A stretch of DNA of 64,000 bases from Flagellimonas zhangzhouensis (GTDB lineage Bacteria > Bacteroidota > Bacteroidia > Flavobacteriales > Flavobacteriaceae), in assembly GCF_900102925.1 (NCBI RefSeq), contig NZ_FNKI01000007.1, forward strand, positions 31,350 through 95,349, in the 5' to 3' direction. Under the pieces are notes generated by a model. That model saw only the letters and a program-made list of their open reading frames with translations, was not told where the DNA came from and ran no database searches. This document shows positions 36,422 through 44,732 of the stretch, in pieces. Each line of letters opens with the position of its first letter. The stretch's first letter is position 1. The translations under genes were made by a program, and so were the position numbers.

Positions 36422-37903
36422 ATGTCCGCAACACAAATTCTATTGCTCATTGGCGCCTATTTCTTGGTGTTGATATTAATTTCTTACTTCACTGGAAAAA
36501 ACGATTCGAACGCCGATTTCTTTAAAGCGGGCAAACAATCCCCTTGGTACGTGGTGGCTTTTGGTATGGTCGGAGCCTCCTTATCGGGCGTGACCTTTAT
36601 TTCGGTACCAGGTTGGGTCGGTGATAGTCAACTTACCTATATGCAGGTGGTTATAGGCTACTTGTTCGGCTATTTTGTGGTGGCTTTTGTGTTGTTACCT
36701 TTATATTACCGTTTGAATTTGACTTCGATTTATGAATACTTGAATGAACGTTTTGGAGTGGTCAGTCATAAAACGGGAGCCTTTTTCTTTTTCATTTCTC
36801 GTGTGTTAGGTGCAGCCTTTCGATTGTATTTGGTAGCCATAGTTTTACAGCAGTTTGTGTTCGACGATTTAGGGGTTCGATTTGAAATTACTGTGGTTAT
36901 TTCCATTTTACTGATATGGATCTACACCAACCGTGGTGGTATAAAAACCATTGTTTGGACAGATACGCTACAGACATTATTTATGATTTTGGCCGTGATT
37001 TTATCCATTGTATTGATCAATCAAGAATTGGGTTGGAGTTTTGGCGAGTTTATGGCTTCCGATGAATTTAAAAATTACAATGCCTTTTTGGTGAATGATG
37101 ATTTCTTGGCGAGAAATTATTTTATAAAATCATTTGTCGGCGGTATGTTCGTGACCATTTGCATGACAGGTTTGGATCAAGATATGATGCAAAAGAACCT
37201 TACTTGTAAATCGTTGAAAGATGCGCAAAAGAATATGGTCTGGTTTAGTTTTGTATTGGTTGGCGTTACCTTTTTGTTTATGCTTTTAGGAGCCCTTCTT
37301 TACATTTTTGCACAACGAAACAATATTGGCATGCCACTAATGGATGGTTCGCCAAAAACAGATTTATTGTTCCCTGAAATTGCATTGAATGGCGGACTTG
37401 GCCTTGCACTTTCTGTGACCTTTATGCTAGGATTGATTGCTGCGGCCTACAGTAGTGCTGACAGTGCACTCACTTCTTTGACCACATCATTCTGTGTAGA
37501 CTTTTTAAATGTGCAAAAAAGGGATGAAAAAGCTCAGAAAAAGGTAAGGAAACAAACTCATATCGTTATGAGCATTTTATTAATCATTGTGATTATTGCC
37601 TTTAAATATATTTTGAGCAGCAACGTGATTGACAGCCTATTGACTGTTGCAGGATACACCTATGGACCTTTATTGGGACTTTTTGCCTTTGGAATTTTCA
37701 CCAAACACAAAATAAAGGACAGCTACGTTTGGATCGTTGCTGTAATTTCTGTGGTCACCATTATTTTTGTGGCCAATATACCAGCAGATTATTTAGGCGG
37801 TTACCAAGTAGGCTATGAATTGCTTCCTTTGAATGGTTTACTCACTTTTATAGGACTTTGGTTGATTCGTAAAAAGGAAGTCGTTCCTAGTATTGATCAG
37901 TAG
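36422..37903 (+). CDS. Sodium:solute symporter (SSS family)
   Basis: 493 residues with about 13 hydrophobic helices. The start [14 protein letters not shown], the segment [16 protein letters not shown] and the motif [14 protein letters not shown] are typical of the SSS family, whose members co-transport sugars, amino acids or organic acids with sodium. The substrate cannot be told from the sequence. The end overlaps the convergent CoA-binding protein by 17 bases. Confidence 0.9.
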   Translation: MSATQILLLIGAYFLVLILISYFTGKNDSNADFFKAGKQSPWYVVAFGMVGASLSGVTFISVPGWVGDSQLTYMQVVIGYLFGYFVVAFVLLPLYYRLNLTSIYEYLNERFGVVSHKTGAFFFFISRVLGAAFRLYLVAIVLQQFVFDDLGVRFEITVVISILLIWIYTNRGGIKTIVWTDTLQTLFMILAVILSIVLINQELGWSFGEFMASDEFKNYNAFLVNDDFLARNYFIKSFVGGMFVTICMTGLDQDMMQKNLTCKSLKDAQKNMVWFSFVLVGVTFLFMLLGALLYIFAQRNNIGMPLMDGSPKTDLLFPEIALNGGLGLALSVTFMLGLIAAAYSSADSALTSLTTSFCVDFLNVQKRDEKAQKKVRKQTHIVMSILLIIVIIAFKYILSSNVIDSLLTVAGYTYGPLLGLFAFGIFTKHKIKDSYVWIVAVISVVTIIFVANIPADYLGGYQVGYELLPLNGLLTFIGLWLIRKKEVVPSIDQ

Positions 37904-38246
37904 CCAACATAACCAAAGTACAGGCAACCTCAACCTCAATACCTTCTTCTTCAAGTATTTGATAGAATTCAGGGTTTTCGGTACCAGGGTTAAAAATCAC
38001 TCGTTTTGGTCGTAAATCCACAATAGATTGATAGTATTCTTTTTGATTTTTTGAGCTTAAATACAAAGTTACCGTATCAATATTTTGAAAATCAACTAAG
38101 TTGTCTTTAATTTGTATACTTGATACAGTTCCCCCACGTATCCCAAATGCGGTTGTTTCAATATTTTTGTCAACCAACCTACGAATTGCTAGGTTACTGT
38201 ATCTTACCGGGTTAGTAGATGCCCCAAAGACAAGTGTTTTACTCAT
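37887..38246 (-). CDS. CoA-binding (Rossmann) domain protein
   Basis: 119 residues, the size of the YccU-like single CoA-binding domain. The start [21 protein letters not shown] contains the glycine loop of the Rossmann fold. It has no enzyme domain. These proteins bind a CoA derivative and are of unknown role. The gene overlaps the symporter tail to tail. Confidence 0.85.
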   Translation of the reverse strand: MSKTLVFGASTNPVRYSNLAIRRLVDKNIETTAFGIRGGTVSSIQIKDNLVDFQNIDTVTLYLSSKNQKEYYQSIVDLRPKRVIFNPGTENPEFYQILEEEGIEVEVACTLVMLATDQY

Positions 38247-38265
38247 TTGTTAAATTTTATGTTAA

Positions 38266-38284
38266 AACACACAATTGGTGTGTT
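38266..38284. promoter_or_regulatory. Inverted repeat upstream of the CoA-binding protein gene
   Basis: AACACAC (38266-38272) and GTGTGTT (38278-38284) with a 5-base AATTG centre form a 7-bp perfect palindrome 20 bases before the minus-strand start. Candidate operator; no regulator is known. Confidence 0.35.
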
Positions 38285-38350
38285 AATTATTGTGTTAAAC
38301 TCGTATATAGACGATAAGGTTTTACCTTAAAATACGTCTATTTGCAAAAA

Positions 38351-38450
38351 TAATATTGTCATTGGTAAGACTGTATTTTTTTATAGTTAATGGTTAGTGT
38401 TTAGTATAGCTTATCAATGTATCAACCCCGGTATTTTACCGGGGTTTCTT
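38351..38450 (+). ncRNA. Possible small RNA ending at an orphan terminator
   Basis: A strong terminator at 38424-38446 lies in a 377-base gap with no gene ending just before it. The box TCTATTTG (38337-38344) is one base from TAnnTTTG and would start a transcript near 38351, giving about 100 nt. No CDS of good quality is in that span. Alternatively it ends an untranslated read-through from the symporter. The proposal rests on position only. Confidence 0.3.
38424..38447 (+). terminator. Orphan intrinsic terminator
   Basis: AACCCCGGTA and TACCGGGGTT form a 10-bp perfect stem with a 3-base loop, followed by TTCTTCTTTTT. Confidence 0.75.
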
Positions 38451-38545
38451 CTTTTTATACCCTTTGTGTTCTTCCACAAGTATACCTTACATTCCCTGAA
38501 AACAAGCAACTTAATTTCCCAATAAATGTTAAAATAAATATTGCT

Positions 38546-38571
38546 TGTAACATAACCCGAGCCAGGGCGTC
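38546..38571 (+). promoter_or_regulatory. ECF-type promoter candidate upstream of the outer-membrane receptor
   Basis: TGTAAC (38546-38551) and CGTC (38568-38571) are spaced by 16 bases. The same two motifs, with 17 bases after TGTAAC, occur twice at the ECF sigma locus at 49405-49483. The leader that follows contains a run of ATCA/ATCATCA repeats at 38581-38609. Confidence 0.45.
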
Positions 38572-38623
38572 TTAATTACATCATCAATCAATCAATCATC
38601 ATCAATCAAAAAACGAACTACTC

Positions 38624-41071
38624 ATGAGACGAATGAGCTTACTTTTTGCACTCTTATTGTGCACAATTTTCACGAACACAATTAACGCAAACGGTCCCGA
38701 CGACATTGGTTCCATCAATGGAACAGTTATCGATAATACCCTAAAAGAGCCCGTTGCTTATGCTTCCGTAGTTATTAAATCGGAAGATGGAACACAGACC
38801 ATTACTGGTGGAATAACCACCGATGATGGAAAATTTGAAGTTGGCAAACTGGCCGATGGCACTTATCTGGTTGAAGTACAATACATCGGTTACAAGACCT
38901 ATTCCAAAAAACTGGTGATCACCAAAGGTAAACGCAAATTGGATTTGGGTACCATTACCTTGGAAGAACAAAGTCAACAATTGGAAGGGGTTGAAGTGGT
39001 CGCCGAACGTACCACCATTGAACAACGGGTTGACAGAAAAGTTATCAATGTTGGGAAAGACCTAACAACTTCTGGAGCCACAGCATCCGAAATCATGAAC
39101 AACATTCCTTCAGTGAATGTAGATGCACAAACTGGCGACCTTACTCTTCGCGGAAATTCGAATGTTAGGGTTATGGTGGATGGCAAACTGTCCAATATTC
39201 CTGTTGCTCAATTGTTGAAACAAATTCCATCAACATCCATAAAATCTATTGAATTGATCACGAATCCATCTGCAAAGTACAATCCAGAAGGAATGAGTGG
39301 AATCATCAATATTGTATTGCACAAAAATGCCAATATCGGATTCAATGGCAACATTAATCTAGGGCTCACCAAAGGTGAAGAGGCCAAATTCAATACTTCT
39401 TTGGATTTGAATTACCGCAATGGAAAATTCAATTTCTATGGGAACTACGGCAACAATGTTGGGAAGTGGGTAAACGACGGAAGCATTTTGCGTGTGGATG
39501 AAAACTCCAGACAAAAATTTGATTTCTTCAACAACAACAAATCAAATCTTTACAAACTAGGAGTGGATTTTTATCTGAACGACAAAAACACGATTTCCTT
39601 TTTCACGAATCAAAACCTATATGATGGCAAGGGAGATGGAACAACACAAGTTTCCTATTTTAATGACCCCTCACGTAATGTTACCCAGTATTTGTATGAC
39701 GAGAGCGACAACCACAGTCAACAATACAACTTTGATTACAAAATGGACTTCAATAAAGAAGGACACAATATCGAGTTGGAAGTGGACCACAACATTTTTA
39801 ATAGCGGACAGGATGCGAATTTTAGATCCACAGGAGCCTCAACCTATCCTGACTACATGGATTTTGTGGACACGGAACGCACCCAGACCATTGCCAACTT
39901 GGATTATGTAAATCCGTTGGATAGCATTTCTAAATTGGAAATTGGTGTGGAATCCAGAAACTTTGAAACCAAAGTAGATTACGCTTCCACTGGACAAACC
40001 TTTAATTCAAGTGGGAATTTGGTATCCACCCCATCCACCAAGTTTGTGTATGCCATGGATATTTATTCGGCCTACGCCACTTTTGGACAGACGTATAAAA
40101 AATGGTCGTACCAGGTGGGAGCACGTATCGAAAATGTGGAAGTGCAGGCCGATACCAATGCCGTACGTTCCTTTACCGATAAATACACTGAAATTTATCC
40201 ATCGGCATTTGTAACGTTTAGTCCAAATGAAAAAGACCAATTACAAGTGAGCTACAGCCGCCGAGTGGACAGACCAGGATTAGGTCAGGTTAATCCGATC
40301 AGGGAATTTGCTACGCCTTTGATCTCGTCTTTTGGGAATCCGGAACTAGTACCTCAGTTTACAAGTTCTTATGAGGCCAACTATACCAAGCGCATTAAAA
40401 ATGGTAGTGTTACGGGTGGAGTTTTCTATAGAAGCATTTCGGATGAAATTAACCGTGCCATTTATGTGGACCGATTGGACTTGAACAAAACCATTCTCAC
40501 CTACGATAACTTTGACAAGACCTCTGCTTATGGCATTGAAGTTTCCTATAACTACAAACCCATTAAATGGTGGAGCATCAATGGTAGTTTCGACCTGTTT
40601 TCGCAAACCCAAAGAGGTATAACCGAAACCTTGAACACCACGGACCCTAATCCTACGGAAGATGACATTGTTCAAGAAAACGTAGAAGTGGACAACACCG
40701 CTTGGAACTTACGTATGAACAACAGTTTTACGGTGACTAAAAAACTTTCATTACAAGCTTTCGGATTCTATCGAGGAAGAAACAAAAGCATTCAATTTGA
40801 TGCCCAACCCATGTACTTTGTAAACTTGGGAGCCAGATACAGCTTTGCAGAGGGCAAAGGAACGTTAAGTCTTAATTACAACGATATTTTTAACACCATG
40901 CGATTTGCCTTTGAAGGGGATTATCCATACGAACAAGAAGGTGCATTTAATTGGGAAAGTAACAATATTTATGTTGGGGCATCTTACCGATTCGGAAGTG
41001 GAAAAAACCGCGCCAAACAACGTAAAAGAAGAGACAGCAACACCAAGCAAGGAGGAGGCGGTATCCTTTAA
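38624..41071 (+). CDS. Outer-membrane receptor with CarboxypepD_reg-like domain (TonB-dependent type)
   Basis: 815 residues. A signal peptide (MRRMSLLFALLLCTIFTNT) is followed by a carboxypeptidase-regulatory-like beta sandwich (GTVIDNTLKEPVAYASV at about 34-50), a plug-like part with LRGNSNVRVMVDG and a beta-barrel whose strands alternate aromatic and polar residues. The closing region is basic (KNRAKQRKRRDS). It belongs to the outer-membrane beta-barrel family close to TonB-dependent receptors; a TonB box is not certain. Substrate unknown. A strong terminator follows. Confidence 0.88.
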   Translation: MRRMSLLFALLLCTIFTNTINANGPDDIGSINGTVIDNTLKEPVAYASVVIKSEDGTQTITGGITTDDGKFEVGKLADGTYLVEVQYIGYKTYSKKLVITKGKRKLDLGTITLEEQSQQLEGVEVVAERTTIEQRVDRKVINVGKDLTTSGATASEIMNNIPSVNVDAQTGDLTLRGNSNVRVMVDGKLSNIPVAQLLKQIPSTSIKSIELITNPSAKYNPEGMSGIINIVLHKNANIGFNGNINLGLTKGEEAKFNTSLDLNYRNGKFNFYGNYGNNVGKWVNDGSILRVDENSRQKFDFFNNNKSNLYKLGVDFYLNDKNTISFFTNQNLYDGKGDGTTQVSYFNDPSRNVTQYLYDESDNHSQQYNFDYKMDFNKEGHNIELEVDHNIFNSGQDANFRSTGASTYPDYMDFVDTERTQTIANLDYVNPLDSISKLEIGVESRNFETKVDYASTGQTFNSSGNLVSTPSTKFVYAMDIYSAYATFGQTYKKWSYQVGARIENVEVQADTNAVRSFTDKYTEIYPSAFVTFSPNEKDQLQVSYSRRVDRPGLGQVNPIREFATPLISSFGNPELVPQFTSSYEANYTKRIKNGSVTGGVFYRSISDEINRAIYVDRLDLNKTILTYDNFDKTSAYGIEVSYNYKPIKWWSINGSFDLFSQTQRGITETLNTTDPNPTEDDIVQENVEVDNTAWNLRMNNSFTVTKKLSLQAFGFYRGRNKSIQFDAQPMYFVNLGARYSFAEGKGTLSLNYNDIFNTMRFAFEGDYPYEQEGAFNWESNNIYVGASYRFGSGKNRAKQRKRRDSNTKQGGGGIL

Positions 41072-41128
41072 AATAATTGATTGTCCCTGCAGGAGTGTTG
41101 GTTGGTTATTTTGTAGGGGGCACAATCA

Positions 41129-41160
41129 AAAAACCCCGAACCTTTAGGTTCGGGGTTTTA
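41129..41160 (+). terminator. Intrinsic terminator after the outer-membrane receptor
   Basis: AAAACCCCGAACC and GGTTCGGGGTTTT form a 13-bp perfect stem with a TTTA loop, followed by ATTTTATT. Confidence 0.88.
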
Positions 41161-41186
41161 TTTTATTAATGTTTAGATAGAAATTC

Positions 41187-41237
41187 GTCAATTCGAGTGA
41201 TTTTGAAACATAGCGAAAAAATTTTATCGAGAATTAG
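41187..41237 (+). repeat. Degenerate inverted-repeat element, copy A
   Basis: The element reads GTCAATTCGAGTGATTTT ... TTTTATCGAGAATT. It matches the reverse complement of copy B (41257-41298) at both ends: GTCA[A/G]TTCGAGT and TATCGAGAA[T/C]T. I recall similar dispersed repeats from other flavobacterial genomes, but could not check. Confidence 0.6.
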
Positions 41238-41256
41238 AATTTCAATTTTAAGAATC

Positions 41257-41298
41257 CAGTTCTCGATACTTTTTCCAATGGAAAAAACTCGAACTGAC
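41257..41298 (-). repeat. Degenerate inverted-repeat element, copy B
   Basis: CAGTTCTCGATACTTTTTCC and GGAAAAAACTCGAACTGAC form an imperfect hairpin. It is opposite in orientation to copy A, 19 bases away, and lies before the convergent end of fabH. Confidence 0.6.
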
Positions 41299-41324
41299 TC
41301 AATTCCTAATTTACTTATATTTTA

Positions 41325-42332
41325 CTACCATCTAATAATAACACTACCCCAAGTAAAGCCACTACCAAAAGCAGCTAAAACCACTAGGTCGCCCTCCTTA
41401 ATTTTTCCAGCTTCCCATGCTTCGGTCAAAGCAATTGGAATGGATGCAGCTGTGGTATTCCCATATTTCATAATGTTGTTGAACACTTGATCATCCGATA
41501 AGCCGAATTTTTTCTGAATGAATTGGGAAATTCTCAAGTTCGCCTGATGGGGAATTAACATATCAATATCCTGTGGGCCTAAATTGTTTTTCTGCAAGCC
41601 CTCCATGATCACCTCACTGAATCGAACCACTGCATTTTTAAATACAAATTGTCCATTCATGTAAGGAAAATAAGAAGTATCCTCTGCATCGGCATCTTCA
41701 ATAATGTCTGTTACCCAACGCTTACCCATCCCTGGTGCAATCAGTGACAATTCTTCGGCATGTTGACCCTCAGAATGCAAATGGGTGGATAAAATTCCTT
41801 TGGAAGTATCCTCCTCCCGAGTTACAACTGCCGCTCCAGCACCGTCACCAAAAATCACAGAAACTCCCCTACCTCGGGTCGTCATGTCCAATCCGTGTGA
41901 ATGCAGTTCAGATCCAATCACCAATACGTTTTTGTACATACCACTTTTAATGTATTGATCTGCAACGGAAATCCCGTAAACAAATCCCGAACATTGGTTG
42001 CGGATATCAAGGGCACCAACGGTTTTTAATCCCAAATCACGTTGTACCAATACTCCAGGACCAGGGAAATAGTAGTCGGGACTCAAGGTGGCAAATACGA
42101 TAAAGTCAATTTCATCCTTATCGATTCCAGCACGCTCTATGGCTCTTTCGGCAGCTTTCACTCCCATTGAAGTGGTCGTGTCCTCCCCTTTTACCACATG
42201 TCTGCGCTCCTTGATTCCAGTTCGCTCCTGAATCCATTCATCATTGGTGTCCATAACCTTGGACAAATCATCGTTAGTAACCACATTATCAGGGACGTAA
42301 AACCCTAATCCAGAAATTCTTGAATTATACAT
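41325..42332 (-). CDS. fabH: Beta-ketoacyl-ACP synthase III
   Basis: 335 residues with the full catalytic triad: Cys in NQCSGFVYG, His in IPHQANLRI and Asn in YGNTTAAS. The N-terminus SRISGLGFYVPDNVVTND and the ending FGSGFTWGSVIIRW are standard FabH features. The enzyme condenses a CoA-linked starter with malonyl-ACP and so starts fatty acid synthesis, including branched starters in this phylum. It is stand-alone; no plsX or rpmF lies beside it. Contrast the atypical homologue at 1363-2349. Confidence 0.92.
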   Translation of the reverse strand: MYNSRISGLGFYVPDNVVTNDDLSKVMDTNDEWIQERTGIKERRHVVKGEDTTTSMGVKAAERAIERAGIDKDEIDFIVFATLSPDYYFPGPGVLVQRDLGLKTVGALDIRNQCSGFVYGISVADQYIKSGMYKNVLVIGSELHSHGLDMTTRGRGVSVIFGDGAGAAVVTREEDTSKGILSTHLHSEGQHAEELSLIAPGMGKRWVTDIIEDADAEDTSYFPYMNGQFVFKNAVVRFSEVIMEGLQKNNLGPQDIDMLIPHQANLRISQFIQKKFGLSDDQVFNNIMKYGNTTAASIPIALTEAWEAGKIKEGDLVVLAAFGSGFTWGSVIIRW

Positions 42333-42428
42333 TTTGAAGTGCTTAAATGTTGAATATTTAAAAAATTCAGGGCTAATAAACGAAAAAGTAAAAAATATAT
42401 CGCAAAGACTGGATATTTATTAACAGTT

Positions 42429-43739
42429 TTAATCCATAAACTGCTTAAAATGATTCACCTCTACCTGTGCTTTTAGGTCGTGAAGCAGATTATAAAGTCC
42501 AAAAAATGTGCGATTTATATATAAGAAGTGTTTGGAACCTCGATTCCCGTTCATTTTACGAATTTGTTCGTCATTGGAATAGCGTTCGCTGAGGTTGGCG
42601 ATTTTAGACCAAAACTGCTCATCTCCAAAATCAAAAGTCTCCTTATGAAATGGTGATGTAAATATGGTAAGCATTTCTTTAAATAGCGCAGTAAAAAATT
42701 CAAGTTCTTGCTGGGAATCCGTAGGCGTCAGAATTTCCAATTCGTACAATTTTTCCATGAACACCTTTTCATTGTTGATGTTCTCCTCCTTGGCCAATTC
42801 AAAATAAGGCACATAAAATTCTTCTGGAATCTGTTTGATGCAACCAAAATCTATGGCAATCAAAGTTCCCTCGTCACTCACCAAAAAATTCCCAGGGTGT
42901 GGATCAGCATGTACCCTACGAAGTTTATGAATTTGGAACATATAAAAATCCCAAAGTGCTTGCCCCAAGGTATTGCCCAAATCGGAATCAAAATCGGTTT
43001 TGGTAAATTCTCCCAAGTGAACGCCTTTCATCCAGTCCATCGTCAAAATACGTTCACTGGAAAGTTCCTTATAATAGCTTGGAAACTGCATATTGGGAAT
43101 CACGGCACAGGCTTCGGTAATTTCTTGGCTCTGCTCCAATTCCAAAATATAATCGGTCTCCTCGATCAATTTATGCTCTACCTCTTTAAAATATTTTTCA
43201 GAATCCTTTCCTTTTAGGTTGAACATTTTAATGGCCACAGGTTTTACCAAAGCCAAATCGCTGCTTATACTATCAGCTACTCCTGGGTATTGGATTTTAA
43301 CGGCAATTTCTTTTCCATCTTTCTCTGCACGGTGCACCTGCCCAATACTAGCAGCATTTACCGAATCCTTTTCAAAGGCATCGAAAATCTCTTCGGGATA
43401 TTTTCCTAAATACTTTTTGAACGTTTTACGAACCAATGGAGCTGACAAAGGCGGCACTGAGAATTGTGACAATGAAAATTTTTCCACATAGGCACTAGGC
43501 AACAAGTTTTTCTCCATGCTCAGCATTTGAGCCACTTTTAGTGCACTTCCCTTTAAACTTTTGAGCCCATCATAAATATCTTCTGCATTGTCCTTATCCA
43601 AATCCTCTTTGGCATTGGGATTGTCGACTAACTTTTTACCGTAATATTTTACGTAGTTGCCCCCAATCTTCACTCCCGTCTTCACCAATTTGCTGGCCCG
43701 CTCAATTTTACTGGTGGGTATGCTGTCCAATGTCTTCAT
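42429..43739 (-). CDS. ABC1/UbiB-family atypical kinase
   Basis: 436 residues of the ABC1/UbiB (ADCK) fold. The Ala-rich loop and lysine region around AASIGQVHRAE and AVKIQYPG, the catalytic loop VHADPHPGNFLV and the metal-binding DFG (AIDFGC) are present. The KxGQ signature reads KVAQ, with Ala in place of Gly. Family members act on lipid or quinone metabolism through ATP hydrolysis. The TetR-like gene upstream ends 9 bases before it, so the two are one unit. Confidence 0.88.
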   Translation of the reverse strand: MKTLDSIPTSKIERASKLVKTGVKIGGNYVKYYGKKLVDNPNAKEDLDKDNAEDIYDGLKSLKGSALKVAQMLSMEKNLLPSAYVEKFSLSQFSVPPLSAPLVRKTFKKYLGKYPEEIFDAFEKDSVNAASIGQVHRAEKDGKEIAVKIQYPGVADSISSDLALVKPVAIKMFNLKGKDSEKYFKEVEHKLIEETDYILELEQSQEITEACAVIPNMQFPSYYKELSSERILTMDWMKGVHLGEFTKTDFDSDLGNTLGQALWDFYMFQIHKLRRVHADPHPGNFLVSDEGTLIAIDFGCIKQIPEEFYVPYFELAKEENINNEKVFMEKLYELEILTPTDSQQELEFFTALFKEMLTIFTSPFHKETFDFGDEQFWSKIANLSERYSNDEQIRKMNGNRGSKHFLYINRTFFGLYNLLHDLKAQVEVNHFKQFMD

Positions 43740-43748
43740 AAGAGTTTA

Positions 43749-44405
43749 CTAGGCGAATTTTTCTTTGTAGAGGAATTTTCCAAAATCTAACACCTTTTCC
43801 AAAGGGGTATGCTCAAATATTTGAAATATAGTGGTCACCGATTTTTCAATGGCGATGTCTGTTTTTTCAAATCCAGGCGAACCATCTTCCAACCAAAATT
43901 TTAAAATGAAGAGAAATTGTAACCAAGCCCCCTCTGTAAACAAATGAGAACCATGTTTTAGAATTTTAAGCTGCTTTTCTTCATTTTTCTCCTGAATCAT
44001 TTCAGCAGCAAAATCCTTAACACGAGATCTAAGGCCTTTCAATTGTTTTAGCCCCTCCAAAGAATATTTATGCTCATCCATCACAAACAATACATAACTT
44101 CGGTTGAGTGCCAGATTTTCAAAAAAGGTGAAGAAAAAGGTCAACATCTTTTCTTCGTGGGTCATAGCGGCGTAAGACTTGTTCTTTTTGGTCAGGGCAA
44201 TCGTATTGTCGTAAAACTTATTCCAGATGGTTTGCTGCAAGGCTTCAAAAGAACCAAAAAAGCTATAAAATTCTTCTTCGGTCAACTTGTTCTCCTTGCA
44301 AAACTTGAATACGGAACTTGGCATTTTTTCATGTTCCAAAACAGACTCCATAAAAAAGCCAATCAGTTTGTCCTCGGTTAATTTAGTTTTTGAAGTAGTT
44401 GCCAT
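43749..44405 (-). CDS. TetR/AcrR-like transcriptional regulator
   Basis: 218 residues. The first 55 residues fit a TetR helix-turn-helix (KLIGFFMESVLEHEKMPSSV and EEEFYSFFGSFEALQQT), and the remainder is an all-helical ligand-binding domain. It lies 9 bases before the ABC1 kinase gene and probably controls that gene and itself. A hairpin with arms AAATGCAC/GTGCATTT lies upstream at 44471-44498. Confidence 0.8.
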   Translation of the reverse strand: MATTSKTKLTEDKLIGFFMESVLEHEKMPSSVFKFCKENKLTEEEFYSFFGSFEALQQTIWNKFYDNTIALTKKNKSYAAMTHEEKMLTFFFTFFENLALNRSYVLFVMDEHKYSLEGLKQLKGLRSRVKDFAAEMIQEKNEEKQLKILKHGSHLFTEGAWLQFLFILKFWLEDGSPGFEKTDIAIEKSVTTIFQIFEHTPLEKVLDFGKFLYKEKFA

Positions 44406-44732
44406 ATCGTAACTATTTAATAATTGTAAGAATCAATAGATAATTGGCAGGTGACATAAGTATCTAAAGAAAATGCACCTCCTAGCGAAAGTGCATTTCC
44501 ACAACCTAACCAATAAATAAACAAACTGTTATAGACTTTTACCATTTCATAGCAATTTTTTCTATAACACCATAAAGATATAATTTTTGTTTAAACTTTT
44601 TCCATTTTTTTTAAACAAAAAAATGTTAAAATTTAATTTTCAATGGATTTGCCTTTTAAAAATGTCAGTTTGTCAGATTTTATACTCTGGTATTTTTTTT
44701 GACTTAAAGCTGAAAAAGAAAACTATTTTAAG
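44406..44732. other. Intergenic region with candidate operator, divergent promoters
   Basis: 327 bases between the TetR-like gene (minus) and htpG (plus). The segment 44560-44700 is very AT-rich. An inverted repeat AAATGCAC (44471-44478) and GTGCATTT (44491-44498) with a 12-base spacer lies 66 bases before the TetR-like start. No T run follows the stem. No gene is seen. Confidence 0.45.

Noticed and set aside
38581..38609. ATCA repeat run in the receptor leader as a phase-variation tract
   Set aside because: It is imperfect and lies outside the coding sequence and promoter boxes, so slippage would have no clear effect.
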